A DNA stretch of 64,000 bases. Source: Plantactinospora sp. BC1 (GTDB taxonomy: Bacteria; Actinomycetota; Actinomycetes; Mycobacteriales; Micromonosporaceae). Within the stretch, counting starts at the first letter, position 1. Each line of letters opens with the position of its first letter. Positions 17,532-28,968 of this stretch are shown piece after piece. Location: positions 3,782,001 through 3,846,000 of the forward strand of contig NZ_CP028158.1 in NCBI RefSeq assembly GCF_003030345.1, given 5' to 3'. The translations under genes were made by a program, and so were the position numbers. Under the pieces are notes generated by a model. That model ran no database searches and was not told the DNA's origin. It saw nothing but the letters and a program-made list of their open reading frames with translations.

Positions 17532-18353
17532 TCAGAGGATGTCCCGGCGGTGCAGGTACGCCCCGGCCAGCAGGACGAAGCCGAGCAGGTACCCGGCGAG
17601 GACGACCGCCGCCTGGCCACCGCCGACGACGGCGGCGACACCGGGCGTCTCCGGGCCGGCACCGAGCGCCGCCGCCAACGCCCCCGCGTTCGGGCCGGGC
17701 AGCCCCTTCTGGAGTTCCGCCACCCAGGCCAGGATCGGCGCGGCGACGCCGGCCAGCAGGTTCTGCACGGCGAGCAGCCAGACCAGGCCGAGCCCGATCG
17801 GCAGCGCCACCCCGCGCAGCAGCACCGCCAGCAGCACCCCGAAGCCGGCCCAGACCATGCTGATCAGCCAGCCGGCGCCGATCCCGACCGCGACGTCACC
17901 GACCGCCGGCCAGTGCACCGGCTGCGCCTGCGCCACCGCGATCAGCAGGCTGGTCAGCGCGCCGACCGCGAAGAGGGTCAGCACCAGCACCAGGGTCGCG
18001 GCGGCCAGCACCAGCAGCTTGCCCAGATATACCGACAGCCGGGACGGCCCCTGGGTGAGCAGGGTCTTCCAGGTTCCCCAGGCGTACTCGCTGCCGACGG
18101 TGAGCACCGCCAGGATCAGGCAGATCGCGCCGAGGAAGACCGGCAGTCCGCCGATCGAGTTGCCGACCAGCCGGGCCGGCAGCAGCGCGTCGAGCGCCCG
18201 GTCGCTGCGCACCCCGGCGGAACCGTCGGCGTAGGCGGCGTACGGGACGAGATAGGTGAAGACCAGGCTGAGTACGACCGCCACGGCGAGCAGCAGCCAG
18301 GTCCCCGGTCGGCGGAGCAGCTTGACCGCCTCCGCCGCACAGCTAGCCCACAT
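17532..18353 (-). CDS. ABC-2 type transporter permease
   Basis: Membrane subunit (273 aa) with six predicted hydrophobic segments. The N-terminus AAEAVKLLRRPGTWLLLAV and the loop VGSEYAWGTWKTLLTQGPSR are typical of ABC-2 exporters. It overlaps the ATPase gene by 11 nt. Together they form an exporter whose cargo (drug, lipid or peptide) is unknown. Confidence 0.9.
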   Translation of the reverse strand: MWASCAAEAVKLLRRPGTWLLLAVAVVLSLVFTYLVPYAAYADGSAGVRSDRALDALLPARLVGNSIGGLPVFLGAICLILAVLTVGSEYAWGTWKTLLTQGPSRLSVYLGKLLVLAAATLVLVLTLFAVGALTSLLIAVAQAQPVHWPAVGDVAVGIGAGWLISMVWAGFGVLLAVLLRGVALPIGLGLVWLLAVQNLLAGVAAPILAWVAELQKGLPGPNAGALAAALGAGPETPGVAAVVGGGQAAVVLAGYLLGFVLLAGAYLHRRDIL

Positions 18354-19275
18354 GGTCGGTCCCTCCGGTCAGTTCGAAGAACACCTGCTCCAGGTCACGT
18401 TCCAGCGGACGCAGTTCGCGTACCGCCACTCCGGCGCCGACCAGCTCGGTGTTGAGCCAGGCGGCCCGGTCCGGGTCGACCGACAGGTCCAGCCCGCCGT
18501 CGACCACCCGCACCCGGTCGGGGCCGAGCAGTGCCCGTACCCGCTCCTCGGCACCGCCCAGCGGCTCGGCCAGGACCCGCAGGCCGGCCGTACCGCGCAG
18601 CTGCGCGACCGTGCTCTCGGCGACCAGCCGGCCCCGGGACACCACGCCGACCCGGTCACAGACCTGCTGCACCTCGCCGAGCAGGTGGCTGGAGAGCAGT
18701 ACGGTGCAGCCGGCCGCCGCGAGCCGGCGGATCAGGGCCCGCATGTCCGCCATCCCGGCCGGGTCGAGCCCGTTCGTCGGCTCGTCCAGGATCAGCAGCC
18801 GGGGATCCTTCAGCAGCGCGGCGGCGACCCCGAGCCGCTGCTTCATCCCGAGCGAGTAGCTGGCGTACCGGTCGCCGGCCCGGTCGGCCAGGTCGACGAG
18901 TTCCAGCACGGTCCGGATCCGGATCGGCGGGGTACCGGTGAGCCGGGCCAGCACCCGCAGGTTGTCCCGGCCGGAGAGGTGGGGGTAGCAGGCCGGCCCC
19001 TCGATCAGCGCGCCGACCCGGGCGAGTTGGCCGGGGGCGCCGGGTGGCCGGCCGAAGAGCCGGACCGTGCCGGCGGTGGGCCGGACGAGGCCGAGCAGCA
19101 TCCGCAGGGTACTGGTCTTGCCGGCGCCGTTCGGGCCGAGGAACCCGTACACCTCGCCGCGCAACACGGTGAGGTCGAGCGCGTCGACGGCGACGAGGTC
19201 GCCGTACCGCTTGGTCAGCCCGCTGGTCCGCACCGGATGCGGCGGTCCGGCCGGGCTGGGTGGCGTTTCCGTCAT
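18343..19275 (-). CDS. ABC transporter ATP-binding protein
   Basis: DrrA/CcmA-type ATPase (310 aa). Walker A is GPNGAGKTS, the signature is YSLGMKQRLG, Walker B is LLILDEPTNGLD and the H-loop LSSHLLGEV. The C-terminal about 80 residues are the variable extension typical of exporters. It is the first gene of the ATPase-permease-kinase-regulator cluster. Confidence 0.93.
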   Translation of the reverse strand: MTETPPSPAGPPHPVRTSGLTKRYGDLVAVDALDLTVLRGEVYGFLGPNGAGKTSTLRMLLGLVRPTAGTVRLFGRPPGAPGQLARVGALIEGPACYPHLSGRDNLRVLARLTGTPPIRIRTVLELVDLADRAGDRYASYSLGMKQRLGVAAALLKDPRLLILDEPTNGLDPAGMADMRALIRRLAAAGCTVLLSSHLLGEVQQVCDRVGVVSRGRLVAESTVAQLRGTAGLRVLAEPLGGAEERVRALLGPDRVRVVDGGLDLSVDPDRAAWLNTELVGAGVAVRELRPLERDLEQVFFELTGGTDHVG

Positions 19276-19370
19276 GCCCCCGACGATCCCGCCCGGCGGG
19301 GCCGGCGGCGTCGCCCGCCGGGCGGCCTTCCGGCTACGCCCGCTGACGTAGTCGACCGGCCCGGCGCCGG

Positions 19371-21803
19371 TCAGCCGGCGGCGGCGAGCACGGCTGCCTC
19401 GACCCGGTCCCGCTCGGCCTGGTCGGGCCAGCTCCCGACCAGGTAGAAGGCGTCGACGACGTCACCGCCGAGGGTGGAGATCCGGGCCGCCCGCACCTGG
19501 GCGCCGGCCTCGTCGAGCGCGCTGCTGACCCGGTAGAGCAGCCCGCCGGCGTCGGCGGCCCGCAGCTCCAGCACCACGGCGTCGGTGGCGGCGGCCCGGT
19601 GCCAGACCACCCGGGGCGGCGACCCGCCGCCCCGGGCCGCCAGCGCGCGCCCGCGCAGCCGCTGGGTCACCGAGACGTCCCCGGTGACCGCCCGCCGCAG
19701 GTCGGCGGCGAGCGCGACCGGGTCGGGCGGGGTGCCGTAGCGCGGCTGGACCAGGAACTCGACCAGGGCGGTCTCGCCGACCATGCTGGCGTCGGCGGCG
19801 AGCACCTCCAGCCGGTGCAGGGCCAGGCAGCCGGCGACCGCGGTGAGCAGGCCCCGCCGGTCCGCCGCGGCCACCGCCACCCGCTCCCCTTCCAGGTGTA
19901 CGGCCGGCAGCGGCCCCGCCACCAGCGCCGGGTCCGGGGTCGGCGGCTCGGGAAGCCGGCCGGTGTCGAGCCTGGTGTGCACCCGGCGGACCAGTTCGGC
20001 GATCAGCCGGGCCTTCCAGTCCGACCAGGCGGCCGGCCCGGTCGCGCGCGCGTCGGCCCGGGCCAGCGCGTGCAGCAGGCTCAGCGTGCCGGTGTCCCGG
20101 ACCGCCTCGGCCACCCGGGCGATGGTGACCGGATCGGCGAGGTCCCGCCGGGTCGCCACCTCGGGCAGCAGCAGGTGCAGCCGGACCAGCCGCTCGATCA
20201 GGTCGACCTCGGCCGGCGGCAGCCCGATCCGGGCGGCGATCCGGGCCGCGATCGGCGCCCCGACCACGCTGTGGTCCCCGCCGAGCCCCTTGCCGACGTC
20301 GTGCAGGAAGGCGGCGAGCAGCAGCAGGTCGGGCCGGTCCACCTCGCGGGCGTACCCGGTCGCCTCGGCGGCGGCCTGCACCAGGTGCCGGTCCAGCGTG
20401 TAGCGGTGTACCGGGTTGTGCTGCGGCAGGCTGCGCATCCGGGGCCACTCCGGCAGCCACCCGTCGACCAGGCCGTACCGGTCGCAGGTCTCCCAGGTGC
20501 CGACCAGCCCCGGGCCGGCACCGAGCAGGGTGATCAGCGCCGTCCGGGCGGCCGGCGGCCAGGGCGTCGGCAGCGGTGGGCAGTACGCGGCGAGCCATTC
20601 GCAGGTGGCCCGGGCGATCGGCAGTCGGGCGCTGGCCGCGGCGGCGGCGACCCGCAGCGACAGGCTCGGGTCGGGACGGGCCCCGATGGCGGTCCGGGCG
20701 AGGACCAGTTCGCCGTCCTGCTCCACCACGTCCCGGGCGACCGGGCGGCGCAGCGGCCGGCCGTCGGCGCCCCGGCGCCGCCCGGAGCGGAGCCGGTCGG
20801 CGGCCCGCCAGGCGTCGTCCAGGGCGTGGCTGATGGTCCGGGCGTCCCCGGCGACCTGGCGCAGCAGCGCGTCGCCGGGCTCGGCGACGGCCCGCGCCGC
20901 CTCTTCGCCGTCTCCGGCAGTGTCCCCGGCGGCGTCCCCGCCGTCGGCCGGACCGTCGCCGTCGGGGGGAAGCTGTCGAGGGGCGGGGCCGACGGTGCCG
21001 GGCCGGAGTTGGCGCAGCCCGAGCAGGCCGGCCACGCCGGCCCGCTCCTGGGCGAGCAGCCGGTCGACGCGGCGGCCGACCGAGGTGTGCAGGGCGTCCC
21101 GGGTGTCCAGCATCCGCAGGTGCGCGGCCCGGACCGCCGGGCGGAGCGCGTCGCTGATCCCGGCGAAGGCGATGGCCCGGAGCAGCGCCACGTCCCGCAG
21201 GCCGCCGGCCGCCTCCTTCAGGTCGCCCTCCAGCAGGAACGCCAGTTCGCCGTGCGCCTGCCAGCGGGTCGCGGTGATCTCGCGCAGCGCCGGCAGCGCG
21301 CGTACGGCGGTCCGCCGCCACTGGTCGGCGGCGGCGTCGACCAGCCGGGCGGCGAGTTCCCCGTCCCCGGCGACGTGCCGGGCGTCGAGCAGGCCGAGTG
21401 CGACCTTGACGTCGTCGTGTGCGACGGAGAGCGCCTCGGGAATGGTCCGTACCGAGTGGTCGAGGCCGAGCCGGGCGTCCCAGATCGGATACCAGAGCGC
21501 GGCGGCCAGCTCGTCCATCCCGGGCACCCCGGAGTGCAGCAGGACCAGGTCGAGGTCGCCGCAGGGTGCGCACTGCCGGCGGCCGAGTCCGCCGACCGCG
21601 ACCAGGGCGACCCCCTCGACGGTGGTCGGATCCGCGCCGCCCCGACCGCCGGCCGTCTCCCGTAGCCCGGCGGCGAGCAGCCCGGTCAGCCAGGCGTCCA
21701 GCGCCGCCGCCCGCTGCTCGCGGGCGGCGGCGCCGATGCCGGGGACGACCAGGGGCCTCGGGTCGAGCTGACCGGTGGTCGTCGGCGCGGGTCCCCTGGT
21801 CAT
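19371..21803 (-). CDS. glnD: [Protein-PII] uridylyltransferase GlnD
   Basis: Bifunctional nitrogen sensor (810 aa) that modifies and demodifies PII; in actinobacteria the modification is adenylylation. The nucleotidyltransferase signature VAVGGLGRRQCAPCGDLDLVLL is at residues 69-89. The HD domain HDVGKGLGGDHS is near residue 504, and two C-terminal ACT domains (about 675 and 740 on) sense glutamine. An Asp/Gly/Ala-rich insert follows about residue 270. It starts 12 nt after glnB and ends the amt-glnB-glnD operon. Confidence 0.95.
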   Translation of the reverse strand: MTRGPAPTTTGQLDPRPLVVPGIGAAAREQRAAALDAWLTGLLAAGLRETAGGRGGADPTTVEGVALVAVGGLGRRQCAPCGDLDLVLLHSGVPGMDELAAALWYPIWDARLGLDHSVRTIPEALSVAHDDVKVALGLLDARHVAGDGELAARLVDAAADQWRRTAVRALPALREITATRWQAHGELAFLLEGDLKEAAGGLRDVALLRAIAFAGISDALRPAVRAAHLRMLDTRDALHTSVGRRVDRLLAQERAGVAGLLGLRQLRPGTVGPAPRQLPPDGDGPADGGDAAGDTAGDGEEAARAVAEPGDALLRQVAGDARTISHALDDAWRAADRLRSGRRRGADGRPLRRPVARDVVEQDGELVLARTAIGARPDPSLSLRVAAAAASARLPIARATCEWLAAYCPPLPTPWPPAARTALITLLGAGPGLVGTWETCDRYGLVDGWLPEWPRMRSLPQHNPVHRYTLDRHLVQAAAEATGYAREVDRPDLLLLAAFLHDVGKGLGGDHSVVGAPIAARIAARIGLPPAEVDLIERLVRLHLLLPEVATRRDLADPVTIARVAEAVRDTGTLSLLHALARADARATGPAAWSDWKARLIAELVRRVHTRLDTGRLPEPPTPDPALVAGPLPAVHLEGERVAVAAADRRGLLTAVAGCLALHRLEVLAADASMVGETALVEFLVQPRYGTPPDPVALAADLRRAVTGDVSVTQRLRGRALAARGGGSPPRVVWHRAAATDAVVLELRAADAGGLLYRVSSALDEAGAQVRAARISTLGGDVVDAFYLVGSWPDQAERDRVEAAVLAAAG

Positions 21804-21815
21804 CGTGACGGTCGC

Positions 21816-23574
<1,759 letters not shown>

Positions 23575-23665
23575 GCTGGCCTCCTAAAGTTGGTTACCCT
23601 CCTTCCCGGCCCACGAAAGGCAGCATCGCCCGTACGCCGGTTGCGCGGAAGCTTCCTGGCTGGAG

Positions 23666-23725
23666 GTTTCACGCGTGGTGCCCGCCCGGTTTCCACGGCG
23701 TCACGGGTTGTTTCCAACGTGTGAA
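23666..23725 (-). promoter_or_regulatory. Tandem GlnR-type boxes upstream of amt
   Basis: Read on the minus strand: TTCAC-n6-GAAAC-n5-GTGAC-n6-GAAAC-n6-GGCAC-n7-GAAAC. The GTNAC-n6-GAAAC arrangement is the published actinobacterial GlnR consensus. The best half-site pair is 23689-23704. It lies about 90-150 nt upstream of the amt start and would activate amt under nitrogen limitation. Confidence 0.75.
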
Positions 23726-23804
23726 GAAGCTCGCACTATCGATGGAACGGACAGGGGCATACCAGCCGAATAGCCCACCGTCGATGTACGGACAGCGACA
23801 ACCG

Positions 23805-24593
23805 CTACCGGAGCGCGTACTCCAGGGTGTGCCGTTCGTAGTCGAGCAGCCGCAGATCGCGCATCGGGCGCCGCAGGTGCCCCTTGTGCACGATCCGGAC
23901 GAACGCCGGGTCACCGGCCGCCGCCATCCGGCGGATCCCCTCCACGTGGTCGACGATCCGCTTCCGGATGGTCCGGACCAGCCGGTGCCGGTCCCGGGGG
24001 ATCAGCCCGTACGCGTCGGCGAAGAGCCGCAGCCGGCGCGGCCGGTTGGGCCGCTGCCAGCCGAGGGTGTAGGAGTCCCGGTCGGAGAAGAGCGGCACCC
24101 AGGTCCAGGCCGCGTACGCCACGTCGTAGATCCGGGCGCCCGGCGAGGCGAGGTCGAAGTCGATCAAGGCCAGGGTGCCGTCCGGCCGCCAGATCACGTT
24201 GTGCGGGGCGGCGTCGTGGTGGCAGATCACCTCGGTGTCCGGGGGCGGCGGCCCGAACGACCGCCAGACCGCGTTCGGCGGCGGCTGGAAGCCGTACTGC
24301 GCGTCGTGGAACATCCGCAGCATGGTGGCGACGGTGACCAGCGCCTCGTCGGTGACCCAGTGCGGGGCGAGCGGGTACTCCCCGCACTCCCCCTCCAGGT
24401 ACGACAGCACCTCGCGGTTGCGCGAGTCCATCCCGAGGGCCCGGGGCGAGCCGGTGAAGCCGACGTATTCCAGGTGCCGGAGCAGGGCGTGCACCGACGG
24501 GGTCCACGGCCCGGCGTTGCGCCGGACCGTGTCGCCCACCCGCACGACGGTGCTGACGTTCCCGCCGTGCAGCGGGATCTCCTGCGAAGTCAC
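23805..24593 (-). CDS. Aminoglycoside phosphotransferase-family protein
   Basis: Protein-kinase-like small-molecule phosphotransferase (262 aa). The catalytic Brenner motif is HHDAAPHNVIW (about residues 125-135), followed by the metal-binding LIDFDLASPG. The GTG start has GGAGAG about 7 nt upstream. The family includes aminoglycoside and choline-type kinases and many uncharacterised members; resistance cannot be claimed. It is a single gene between amt and ftsY. Confidence 0.88.
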   Translation of the reverse strand: MTSQEIPLHGGNVSTVVRVGDTVRRNAGPWTPSVHALLRHLEYVGFTGSPRALGMDSRNREVLSYLEGECGEYPLAPHWVTDEALVTVATMLRMFHDAQYGFQPPPNAVWRSFGPPPPDTEVICHHDAAPHNVIWRPDGTLALIDFDLASPGARIYDVAYAAWTWVPLFSDRDSYTLGWQRPNRPRRLRLFADAYGLIPRDRHRLVRTIRKRIVDHVEGIRRMAAAGDPAFVRIVHKGHLRRPMRDLRLLDYERHTLEYALR

Positions 24594-24682
24594 GTACGTC
24601 TCTCCTGAAGGAGCGGCGCTGGAACAGCGTCACCAGGCCCGCGCCCGGGAGCGGGGCGGGGTTTGCGATCAGTCCCCCGAGA

Positions 24683-25882
24683 TTACGCGTCCACGCCAAG
24701 TGGCTCGGTGCCGAGGAGCGCGTCGACGAACTGCGCCGGATCGAACGGCGCAAGATCGTCGGGGCCCTCGCCGAGCCCCACCAGCTTCACCGGGATGCCG
24801 AGCTTGCGCTGTACCGCGATCACGATGCCGCCCTTGGCGGTGCCGTCGAGCTTGGTCAGCACCACGCCGGTGACGTCCACCACCTCGGTGAAGACCCGGG
24901 CCTGCTCCAGGCCGTTCTGCCCGGTGGTGGCGTCGAGCACCAGCAGGGTCTCGTCCACCGGGCCGTGCCGGGAGACCACCCGCTTGATCTTGCCCAGCTC
25001 GTCCATCAGGCCGACCTTGTTCTGCAACCGGCCGGCGGTGTCGATCAGCACGGTGTCGACGGACGCCTCGATGCCGCGCTGCACCGCGTCGAAGGCGACG
25101 CTGGCCGGGTCGGCCCCCTCGGGGCCCCGGACCACCTCGGCGCCGACCCGGCCGGCCCAGGTGGTGAGCTGCTCGGCGGCGGCGGCCCGGAACGTGTCGG
25201 CGGCGCCGAGCAGCACCGTACGGCCGTCGGCGATCAGCACCCGGGCCACCTTGCCGCAGGTGGTGGTCTTGCCGGCGCCGTTCACCCCGACCACCAGCAG
25301 TACCGCCGGGGTGGCACCGTCCCGGGTCGCCCGCAGCGACCGGTCCAGCGTCGGGTCGAGTACCCCCACCAGCTCGGCGGCGAGCAGCGCCCGCAGCTCG
25401 GTCGCGCTGCGGGTGCCCAGCACCGCGGTCCGCTCCCGCAGCCGGTCGACGATCTCCCGGGTCGCCTCGACCCCGACGTCGGCGCCGATCAGGCTGTCCT
25501 CGATCTCCTCCCAGACCTCCTCGTCCAGATGGTCCCGGGCGAGGAGGCTCAGCAGGCCCTTGCCGAAGACGTTCTGCGACCGGGAGAGCCGGGCCCGCAA
25601 CCGGACCATCCGCCCGGCGGTCGGCTCCGGCCGCTCCACCACCACCGGCGCCTCGACCTCGGTCGGTGCCGGCGGCGCCTCGGCGGGTGGGGTCAGCACG
25701 TCTGTCGGCGGTGCCGCCGTGGGGCTGGGTGGCACCGGTGGCACCGGCGGGGCGGGCGGGATCGGCGGCAGCGGCGGGGCGGCCCGGCCACCTCGGCGGG
25801 TCACCACCAGACCGACCATCAGGCCCACCGCGAGGAGCACCAGCACGCCGGCCACGACCAGCATGACGACGAGGTTGTCCAT
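24683..25882 (-). CDS. ftsY: SRP receptor FtsY
   Basis: SRP receptor GTPase (399 aa). The N-terminus has a transmembrane helix (residues 4-27), then a Pro/Ala-rich linker to about residue 75; a membrane-anchored N-terminus is known in actinobacterial FtsY. The NG domain has G1 GVNGAGKTTTCGK, DTAGRLQNK, LTKLDGTAKGG and the closing GLGEGPDDLAPFDP. Its partner Ffh is encoded about 9 kb to the left. Confidence 0.96.
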   Translation of the reverse strand: MDNLVVMLVVAGVLVLLAVGLMVGLVVTRRGGRAAPPLPPIPPAPPVPPVPPSPTAAPPTDVLTPPAEAPPAPTEVEAPVVVERPEPTAGRMVRLRARLSRSQNVFGKGLLSLLARDHLDEEVWEEIEDSLIGADVGVEATREIVDRLRERTAVLGTRSATELRALLAAELVGVLDPTLDRSLRATRDGATPAVLLVVGVNGAGKTTTCGKVARVLIADGRTVLLGAADTFRAAAAEQLTTWAGRVGAEVVRGPEGADPASVAFDAVQRGIEASVDTVLIDTAGRLQNKVGLMDELGKIKRVVSRHGPVDETLLVLDATTGQNGLEQARVFTEVVDVTGVVLTKLDGTAKGGIVIAVQRKLGIPVKLVGLGEGPDDLAPFDPAQFVDALLGTEPLGVDA

Positions 25883-26033
25883 ACCGGCGATCCTGTCAGA
25901 CGCCGGACGGGTTGGCGCGGGCGCCGCACCTGTGCCCGGGTGTTACACCCGAGTAGGCTCGCCGCGAAGCTCCGGTAAGCACCGCGGGCAACCGGGTGTC
26001 CACCACCCCCTACCCTCGCTCGGAGGTCGTCGC

Positions 26034-27797
26034 ATGTCCACCGCCCGGCTCCTGATCGGCCCGGTCCTGCGCCGGGTGGTCGGCTCCAGGGCCACCGTCT
26101 GGGTGGAGACCAGCGCTCCGGCCCTGGTCCGGGTCGAGACTGCGGACGGCGCGGCCGGCGAGGCGGTCACCTTCAGCGCCTTCGACCACCACTACGCGCT
26201 GGTCGTGGTGGAGGGGCTGGAGCCGGGCCGGGCCGCGCCCTACCAGGTCTCCCTGGACGGCGAGCAGGTCTGGCCGGAGCCCGGGGCGAAGTTCCCGCCG
26301 AGTGTGATCCGGACCCGTCCGGCCGACGACCTCGGGGCGCGGCTGGTCTTCGGTTCGTGCCGGGAGACCACCCAGCACTCCACCGCCCGGAAGCTGCCGC
26401 CGGACGCGCTCGACGCGTACGCGCGGCGGTTGATGGCGTCGGTCGCGGCCGGGCGGCCGGGCGAGCGGAGCGGGCCCGCGGACGCCGCCGACGACTGGCC
26501 GGACCTGCTGGTGCTGCTCGGCGACCAGGTCTACGCCGACCAGACCTCTCCGACGGTACGCAAGCTGCTGCGCCGCCGCCGTGACCGCAGTGCCGGCGCT
26601 CCCGCCGACCAGGTGGTCAGCTTCGACGAGTACACCAAGCTCTATCTGGAGTCGTGGCGGGATCCGGAGATTCGCTGGCTCTTCTCCACCGTGCCCAGCG
26701 TGATGATCTTCGACGACCACGAGATCATCGACGACTGGAACACCTCGAACCCGTGGCGGACCGAGACGCACCGCGAGCCGTGGTGGTCGGAGCGGATCTC
26801 CAGCGGGCTCGCGTCGTACTGGGTCTACCAGCACCTCGGCAACCTCGAACCGGACGAGATCGCGGCCGACCCCGTCTACGCCAAGGTCGTCGCCGCCGAG
26901 GACGCGACCTCGGTACTGCGCGAGTTCGGCACCCGGGTCGACGCGGAGGCGACCGGCTACGACGCCGCGCTGGGCCGGGGCGAGACCCCGGCCGAGGCCG
27001 CCCCGCCCGGCCGCTACCAGTGGAGCTACTCCCTGGACGTCGGCCGTACCCGGCTGGTGGTGCTGGACAACCGGTGCAGTCGGGTACTCGACCCGACACA
27101 CCGGGCGATGCTGCCGCCGACCGAGTGGGCCTGGTTCACCGACCAGGTGCACGGCGAGTACGACCACCTGGTGGTCGGTTCGTCGCTGCCCTGGCTGCTG
27201 CCGCCCGGCATCCACCACCTGGAGTCCTGGAACGAGCGGCTGGCCGACTCGGACCGGCCCCGGGTGGCGGCCTTCGCCGAAGGGCTGCGCCGGGCGCTCG
27301 ACCTGGAGCACTGGGCGGCGTTCCGGCGGTCGTTCGACGCGCTCGCCCAGGTCTTCGCCCGGCTCGGCAGCGGGCCCACCGGGCAGCCGGGCGACCGGGT
27401 GGGTGCCGGACCGGCGTACCCGCCACCGGCGTCGATCAGCGTCCTCTCCGGCGACGTGCACCACTCCTACGTCGCCCGGGCCCGGTTCCCGGGCGGTCCG
27501 ACCACCACCCCGATACACCAGCTGACCTGCTCGCCGATCCACAACCAGATCCCCGGGCCGATGCGCCCGCTGCTCCGGCTCGGCTGGTGGCGCGGCCCGT
27601 CGGTGGCGGCCCGGGCGCTGGCCCGGACGGCCGGGGTCAGGCGCCCGCCGGTGCGCTGGCGCAAGCTCGACGGCCCGTACTTCGGCAACGCGGTCAGCAC
27701 GCTGCGGCACGAGGGCCGCTCCGCCGAGGTGACCATCGAGGGCACCGCGCCGGACGGCACCCTGCGCACGGTGGCCCGGCGCCCGCTCACCCGCTGA
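26034..27797 (+). CDS. PhoD-like alkaline phosphatase family protein
   Basis: Metallophosphatase of the PhoD family (587 aa). Visible motifs are LVFGSCRETTQ, LLVLLGDQVYADQ, MIFDDHEIIDDW and SGDVHHSYVARA, the order of metal ligands in the PhoD fold. An N-terminal beta-sandwich-like domain precedes it. No signal peptide is visible, unlike secreted PhoD, so it may be cytoplasmic. The ATG 26034 has GGAGG 7 nt upstream; upstream open frame is antisense to ftsY. Confidence 0.88.
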   Translation: MSTARLLIGPVLRRVVGSRATVWVETSAPALVRVETADGAAGEAVTFSAFDHHYALVVVEGLEPGRAAPYQVSLDGEQVWPEPGAKFPPSVIRTRPADDLGARLVFGSCRETTQHSTARKLPPDALDAYARRLMASVAAGRPGERSGPADAADDWPDLLVLLGDQVYADQTSPTVRKLLRRRRDRSAGAPADQVVSFDEYTKLYLESWRDPEIRWLFSTVPSVMIFDDHEIIDDWNTSNPWRTETHREPWWSERISSGLASYWVYQHLGNLEPDEIAADPVYAKVVAAEDATSVLREFGTRVDAEATGYDAALGRGETPAEAAPPGRYQWSYSLDVGRTRLVVLDNRCSRVLDPTHRAMLPPTEWAWFTDQVHGEYDHLVVGSSLPWLLPPGIHHLESWNERLADSDRPRVAAFAEGLRRALDLEHWAAFRRSFDALAQVFARLGSGPTGQPGDRVGAGPAYPPPASISVLSGDVHHSYVARARFPGGPTTTPIHQLTCSPIHNQIPGPMRPLLRLGWWRGPSVAARALARTAGVRRPPVRWRKLDGPYFGNAVSTLRHEGRSAEVTIEGTAPDGTLRTVARRPLTR

Positions 27798-27821
27798 CCA
27801 CCCCCATGCGATCATGTGCCG

Positions 27822-28340
27822 ATGACCTGGACCGCACCCCACGTCGACCGGCAGCAGGCACCACTGGTCGCGGACGAGCGCACCATGCTCGACGGCTGGC
27901 TCGACTTCCACCGGCAGACCCTGCTGACCAAGTGCGCCGGGCTGACCGCCGAGCAGCTCCGCACCGCCAGCGTCGAACCCTCCGGACTGACCCTGCTCGG
28001 CCTGGTCCGGCACTGCGCCGACAACGAGCGGTACTGGTTCCGCCAACAGTTCGCCAAGCTCGACGTACCGTGGCTGTACTACACCCCGGAGCAGCCGGAC
28101 CGTGACCTCCAGGAGGTCGCCGAGGCGGACCCGGCGACCGAACTCGACACCCTGCGGGACGAGATCGAGCTGGCCCGGCAGACCGTCGCCGGCCGCGCCC
28201 TGGACGAGACCTTCGTCAGCTCGCGCGGCAACGACATCAACCTGCGCTGGGTCTACCTGCACATGATCGAGGAGTACGCCCGGCACAACGGCCACGCCGA
28301 CCTGATCCGGGAACGCCTCGACGGCACCACCGGCGAGTGA
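27822..28340 (+). CDS. DinB family protein (DUF664)
   Basis: Four-helix-bundle putative metal enzyme (172 aa) of the DinB/DUF664 group, some of which are mycothiol- or bacillithiol-dependent transferases. The three His ligands would be in VRHCADNERYWF and in HMIEEYARHNGHADLIRE. It starts at ATG 27822, or GTG 27816, 24 nt after phoD, and converges on the HAD gene with a 7-nt gap. The substrate is unknown. Confidence 0.88.
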   Translation: MTWTAPHVDRQQAPLVADERTMLDGWLDFHRQTLLTKCAGLTAEQLRTASVEPSGLTLLGLVRHCADNERYWFRQQFAKLDVPWLYYTPEQPDRDLQEVAEADPATELDTLRDEIELARQTVAGRALDETFVSSRGNDINLRWVYLHMIEEYARHNGHADLIRERLDGTTGE

Positions 28341-28347
28341 TCCCCGC

Positions 28348-28968
28348 TCAGTACGCCAGCGCGGCGCGCAGGTAGCGCAGATCCGCCGGCCCGCTCCACC
28401 GGTACGCAGACAGCCCGGCCACCCGGGCCCCCCGCACCGACCGGTCCGAGTCGTCGACGAAGAGCACCTGGGCCGGCGGGGCGCCGATGGCCAGACACGC
28501 CTGCTGGAAGTACTCCTTGGCCGGCTTGGGCACGCCCAGCTTCGAGGAGTTGACCACCACGTCGACCTCGTCGGTCAGGCCGAGCAGTGCCAGGTCGGCG
28601 TCGAGCAGGTCGGTGGCGTTCGTGGCCAGCCCGACCCGGATCCCGGCAGCCCGCACCTGGCGGACGAAGTCGAGGACCTCCTGGTCCACCGTGCCCCGGT
28701 CGGCCTGCCACTCGTCCACGGCCGCCCGCGCCCGGTCCGGCCCACCGGCCGGCTCGGCGAGCGCGTCGACGATCCCGGCCAGCCATTCGGCGTGACTGAG
28801 CTGCCCGGTCACCGCCGGTTGCAGCAGCGACCACCGCATCGCGGTGTCGTAGAGCGCACCGGCCGGCAGCCCGTACCGGCGCTCGACGGCGGCACTGGTC
28901 TCCGGATCCCACCGCCGCAACACCCCGTCGAGGTCCACCAGCAGGGCGGTCGCCCGTTCCCGGGGCAT
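28348..28968 (-). CDS. HAD superfamily hydrolase
   Basis: HAD-IA-type phosphatase (206 aa). Motif I is LLVDLDGVLRRWD (nucleophile and acid Asp), motif II LATNATD, the Lys is in NSSKLGVPKPAKEYF and motif IV is VLFVDDSDRSV. Its ATG overlaps the smc stop (TGATG), so it is translationally coupled to smc. The substrate is unknown. Confidence 0.9.
   Translation of the reverse strand: MPRERATALLVDLDGVLRRWDPETSAAVERRYGLPAGALYDTAMRWSLLQPAVTGQLSHAEWLAGIVDALAEPAGGPDRARAAVDEWQADRGTVDQEVLDFVRQVRAAGIRVGLATNATDLLDADLALLGLTDEVDVVVNSSKLGVPKPAKEYFQQACLAIGAPPAQVLFVDDSDRSVRGARVAGLSAYRWSGPADLRYLRAALAY

Noticed and set aside
13778-17863. 1361-codon open frame on the plus strand opposite ffh and the two-component genes
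   Set aside because: It is the antisense shadow of clearly recognised minus-strand genes; the product is His/Arg/Gly/Pro rich with no domain, as expected of high-GC shadows.
23805-24593. Aminoglycoside resistance gene
   Set aside because: The phosphotransferase motifs are present but the family is broad; nothing indicates resistance.
26010-28295. 761-codon minus-strand frame opposite the phoD-like and DinB genes
   Set aside because: Shadow of two plus-strand genes with intact catalytic motifs and good ribosome sites.
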